From Candidatus Micrarchaeaceae archaeon (GTDB lineage Archaea > Micrarchaeota > Micrarchaeia > Micrarchaeales > CABMGC01), in the NCBI GenBank assembly GCA_027310795.1, contig DAIDAD010000005.1, positions 1 through 6,719 of the forward strand: 6,719 nt of DNA. The letters run 5' to 3'. Shown here piece by piece: positions 5,291 to 6,719 of this stretch; within the stretch, counting starts at the first letter, position 1; the number at the start of each line of letters is the position of its first letter. Below the pieces are notes generated by a model, which worked only from the letters and a program-made list of their open reading frames with translations, ran no database searches and was not told the DNA's origin. The translations under genes were made by a program, and so were the position numbers.

Positions 5291-6372
5291 TGCAAATCAC
5301 CCTGCCAGAAATTCTCTTTAACAGCTTCGTCCATCTCTTCTTTAAGCACATCAGGCATGAAGCTGTAAAGGTTCTCGAACATGCTCTTTGGGTCAGGAAC
5401 AAAACTCTCAGCTTTTTCTATCGCGCTGTCTATCATCTCTTTGTTCTGCTCTATGAAAGCAGCTTCTTTTTCATCATCCCAAAGCCCCTTGCCATTCAGG
5501 TATTTCTTCACCCTTGCAATAGGGTCCTTCAGCTTCCATTTTTCAAGCTCTTCATCGCTCCTGTACTTTGTAGGGTCGTCTGCAGTAGTGTGCAGGCCCA
5601 TCCTGTAAGTCAGCGCCTCTATAACGGAAGGCCCGTCCTTTGAAGCATCAACCGCCTCCTTCACTGCCTTGTACACCGCAATTACGTCATTTCCGTCAAC
5701 CTGCACAATCCTTTTTATGCCTGCAGCTACGCCCTTCTGCGCAAGCGTCTCTGCAGCCGTCTGCTTCTTCGTGGGCTCTGATATCGCCCAGCTGTTGTTC
5801 TCTATTATCGTTACAAGCGGTAGGTTCCATTCGCCTGCGAAGTTGATAGCTTCGTAGAAGTCACCTTCAGACGTGCCTCCGTCCCCTACAAAAGCAATCA
5901 CGGCTGCTCCCGTATTCTTGTACTTCTGCGCAAATGCAACTCCTGCAGCATGAGGCATCTGCGTCGATACCGGCACAATCACAGGCAACCCTTTCACGCT
6001 TTCAGGTATCTTCTGCGCCTCTTCATAACCGCGCCAGTAAGTGAAGAACAGGTCAAGAGGAAGCCCGCGCACAAGGTATACTGCATGCTGCCTGAAGTTC
6101 GGCACGAAATAATCCTCTCTTCTCAAAGCCATTCCGCTGCCAACCTGCGTTGCTTCTTCGCCAAGCAGCGGCGCATAAGTCACGGCTCTGCCCTGCCTCT
6201 GCAGGCTTAGTGCTTTTGCATCGAGTTCTCGCGCAAGCACCATGTATTTCAGCATTTCAAGTATCTTGTTGTCGTCAACATACTGCGGCAGCAGCGCAGC
6301 ATCTACATTGCCATTCTCATCCATTATCTGGAAATAATCTATGTTGCCCCTGAATACCTCTTTTTTCAACAA
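5287..6372 (-). CDS. pdhA: 2-oxoacid (pyruvate-type) dehydrogenase E1 component, alpha subunit
   Basis: First gene of the operon, 361 residues. With E1beta it decarboxylates a 2-oxoacid on thiamine diphosphate and acylates the E2 lipoyl group. The thiamine-diphosphate motif runs from GDGGTSEGD (163-171) to Asn192-Asn193 (IENN). His261 in HTTADDPTKYR marks the loop that closes over the active site. The serine-bearing phosphorylation motif of mitochondrial enzymes is not present. From memory, GRAVTYAPLLGEEA and the C-terminal KDPIARVKKYL stretch resemble Bacillus-type pyruvate E1alpha more than branched-chain E1alpha, which favours pyruvate. The start must be TTG at 6370-6372 or 6367-6369, because a TAA closes the frame at 6382-6384. 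GGTG at 6377-6380 lies at usable spacing. An ATG at 6380-6382 is out of frame by one base. The 5' leader predicted from the TATA box is only about 8-10 nt. The stop overlaps E1beta as ATGA. Confidence 0.92.
   Translation of the reverse strand: MLKKEVFRGNIDYFQIMDENGNVDAALLPQYVDDNKILEMLKYMVLARELDAKALSLQRQGRAVTYAPLLGEEATQVGSGMALRREDYFVPNFRQHAVYLVRGLPLDLFFTYWRGYEEAQKIPESVKGLPVIVPVSTQMPHAAGVAFAQKYKNTGAAVIAFVGDGGTSEGDFYEAINFAGEWNLPLVTIIENNSWAISEPTKKQTAAETLAQKGVAAGIKRIVQVDGNDVIAVYKAVKEAVDASKDGPSVIEALTYRMGLHTTADDPTKYRSDEELEKWKLKDPIARVKKYLNGKGLWDDEKEAAFIEQNKEMIDSAIEKAESFVPDPKSMFENLYSFMPDVLKEEMDEAVKENFWQGDLQ
5296..5301 (-). promoter_or_regulatory. Strong ribosome-binding site for E1beta
   Basis: GGTGAT on the minus strand, a six-base match to the archaeal anti-Shine-Dalgarno complement, 5 nt before ATG 5288-5290. 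It lies in the final codons of E1alpha, so E1beta can be initiated independently as well as by the ATGA overlap. Confidence 0.75.
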
Positions 6373-6376
6373 AAAG

Positions 6377-6380
6377 CACC
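6377..6380 (-). promoter_or_regulatory. Ribosome-binding site for E1alpha
   Basis: GGTG on the minus strand lies 4 nt before TTG 6370-6372 and 7 nt before TTG 6367-6369. The predicted transcription start falls at nearly the same place, so the site would be at the extreme 5' end of the message and may be only partly present in the RNA. Confidence 0.45.
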
Positions 6381-6399
6381 ATTAAGAATAAGGAATTGG

Positions 6400-6408
6400 C
6401 TTTTATAT
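6400..6408 (-). promoter_or_regulatory. TATA box of the 2-oxoacid dehydrogenase operon
   Basis: Minus-strand ATATAAAAG, preceded by an A-rich CAAAAACC stretch that could serve as the TFB recognition element. The centre near 6404 predicts transcription starting about 22-27 nt downstream, around 6377-6382, just ahead of the E1alpha start. It is the clearest promoter in the window and would serve all five minus-strand genes. Confidence 0.65.
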
Positions 6409-6432
6409 GGTTTTTGCAAAGTACAAGAACCA

Positions 6433-6466
6433 GAAACACAACATGCATAAAAATTAATATTGTTTC
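6433..6466. repeat. Short inverted repeat in the divergent intergenic region
   Basis: GAAACA at 6433-6438 and TGTTTC at 6461-6466 are perfect inverted copies separated by 22 nt, and they bracket the TATA-like element of the plus-strand gene. The position would suit an operator, but a six-base inverted repeat is expected by chance about once in a region this size. Confidence 0.2.
6451..6460 (+). promoter_or_regulatory. AT-rich TATA-like element for the metallo-hydrolase gene
   Basis: AAATTAATAT, roughly 30 nt before the ATG at 6489, is at the right distance for a leaderless or nearly leaderless archaeal transcript. This agrees with the lack of a well-placed ribosome-binding site: a GTGA at 6472-6475 is too far from the ATG. 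The match to a TATA box is only moderate. Confidence 0.4.
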
Positions 6467-6488
6467 AAGCAGTGAATAGTATGGTATT

Positions 6489-6719
6489 ATGGAACTTACT
6501 GTGCTCGGCTCCGGCAGCGGAGTGATAAGGAAGAAGCGAACAAGCGCATCCTTCTTGATCAGGGCGGATTCCGGAGAAACATTCCTGCTGGACGCGGGCT
6601 GGGGCGCGCCCATGAGGCTACTTCAGGCAGACCAGGACATATGGTCTCTTGACCACATACTGATATCGCACCCGCATCCGGACCACATGGGCAGCCTCAT
6701 GAACATACTCCAATCGATG
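6489..6719 (+). CDS. Metallo-beta-lactamase-fold hydrolase, N-terminal part (cut by window end)
   Basis: Seventy-seven codons are visible before the window ends. The start resembles RNase Z-like members of the fold: a first strand MELTVLGSGSG, then a second strand FLIRADSGETFLLDAG (22-37) ending in the conserved Asp-Ala-Gly. The zinc motif HxHxDH is present as HPHPDH (61-66) in ISHPHPDHMGSL. His61, His63, Asp65 and His66 would bind one or two zinc ions. The later histidine and aspartate ligands lie beyond the window, so RNase Z, arylsulfatase-like or another hydrolase cannot be distinguished. ATG 6489-6491 is chosen because a TAG closes the frame at 6477-6479. Another ATG at 6481 is out of frame. 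The gene is divergent from the dehydrogenase operon across 116 nt and is probably leaderless. No functional link to its neighbours is evident. Confidence 0.85.
   Translation, partial: MELTVLGSGSGVIRKKRTSASFLIRADSGETFLLDAGWGAPMRLLQADQDIWSLDHILISHPHPDHMGSLMNILQSM

Noticed and set aside
6317..6613. Minus-strand open frame of 98 codons spanning the divergent promoters and the start of the metallo-hydrolase
   Set aside because: It runs antisense through the HxHxDH gene, across both promoter elements and into E1alpha out of frame. Only its internal ATG at 6380-6382 is of interest, as a possible frame-disrupted E1alpha start.
1..6719. tRNA or rRNA genes, CRISPR arrays, insertion sequences, attachment sites
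   Set aside because: Looked for on both strands; there are no repeated spacer units, terminal inverted repeats, transposase motifs or cloverleaf patterns. The window is almost entirely filled by the listed genes, and its one notable gap is 116 nt.

Overview
The window most likely comes from an archaeon. Ribosome-binding sites are of the GGTG/GGTGAT type. The main operon has a TATA box rather than -35/-10 hexamers. Genes are tightly packed, with ATGA and TAATG junctions, two TTG starts, and heavy use of AUA and AGG/AGA codons. Lineage cannot be fixed from the sequence alone. A Thermoplasmata-type or DPANN (Micrarchaeota-like) archaeon would fit an E1alpha-E1beta-E2-E3 operon, but that is inference.

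Layout. Bases 1-65 hold the last 20 codons of an unidentified plus-strand gene. It is followed after 14 nt by a complete ureohydrolase of the agmatinase family (80-964). This converges tail-to-tail, with a 4-nt gap, on a five-gene minus-strand operon occupying 969-6372. In transcription order the operon is E1alpha (5287-6372), E1beta (4325-5290), lipoyl-bearing E2 (3111-4322), E3 dihydrolipoamide dehydrogenase (1753-3111) and NAD kinase (969-1766). Adjacent genes overlap by 4, 1 and 14 nt or are separated by 2 nt, so the operon is probably one transcript. A 116-nt divergent intergenic region (6373-6488) carries the operon's TATA box and a weaker AT-rich element for the next gene. That gene is a plus-strand metallo-beta-lactamase-fold hydrolase starting at 6489 and cut by the window end.

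How the genes work together. E1-E2-E3 form a complete 2-oxoacid dehydrogenase complex: thiamine-diphosphate decarboxylation, acyl transfer on a swinging lipoyl arm, and flavin reoxidation with a nicotinamide cofactor. The product would be acyl-CoA, probably acetyl-CoA, though a branched-chain substrate is possible.

The most interesting signal joins the last two genes. The E3 dinucleotide-binding fold lacks the NAD-type acidic residue (Ala202 in its place), has Arg203 next to it, and has Ser184 and Ala188 where NAD-linked E3s have glycines. This pattern resembles NADPH-linked glutathione reductase more than ordinary E3. The gene overlapping the E3 gene encodes NAD kinase, the enzyme that makes NADP+. 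I therefore propose that this complex may reduce NADP+, with its cofactor supply encoded in the same operon. This is a hypothesis from motifs and context, not a demonstrated activity.

Secondary points are the unusual start of E1alpha, a paired CxxC motif in the agmatinase, and a histidine beside the E3 redox cysteine.
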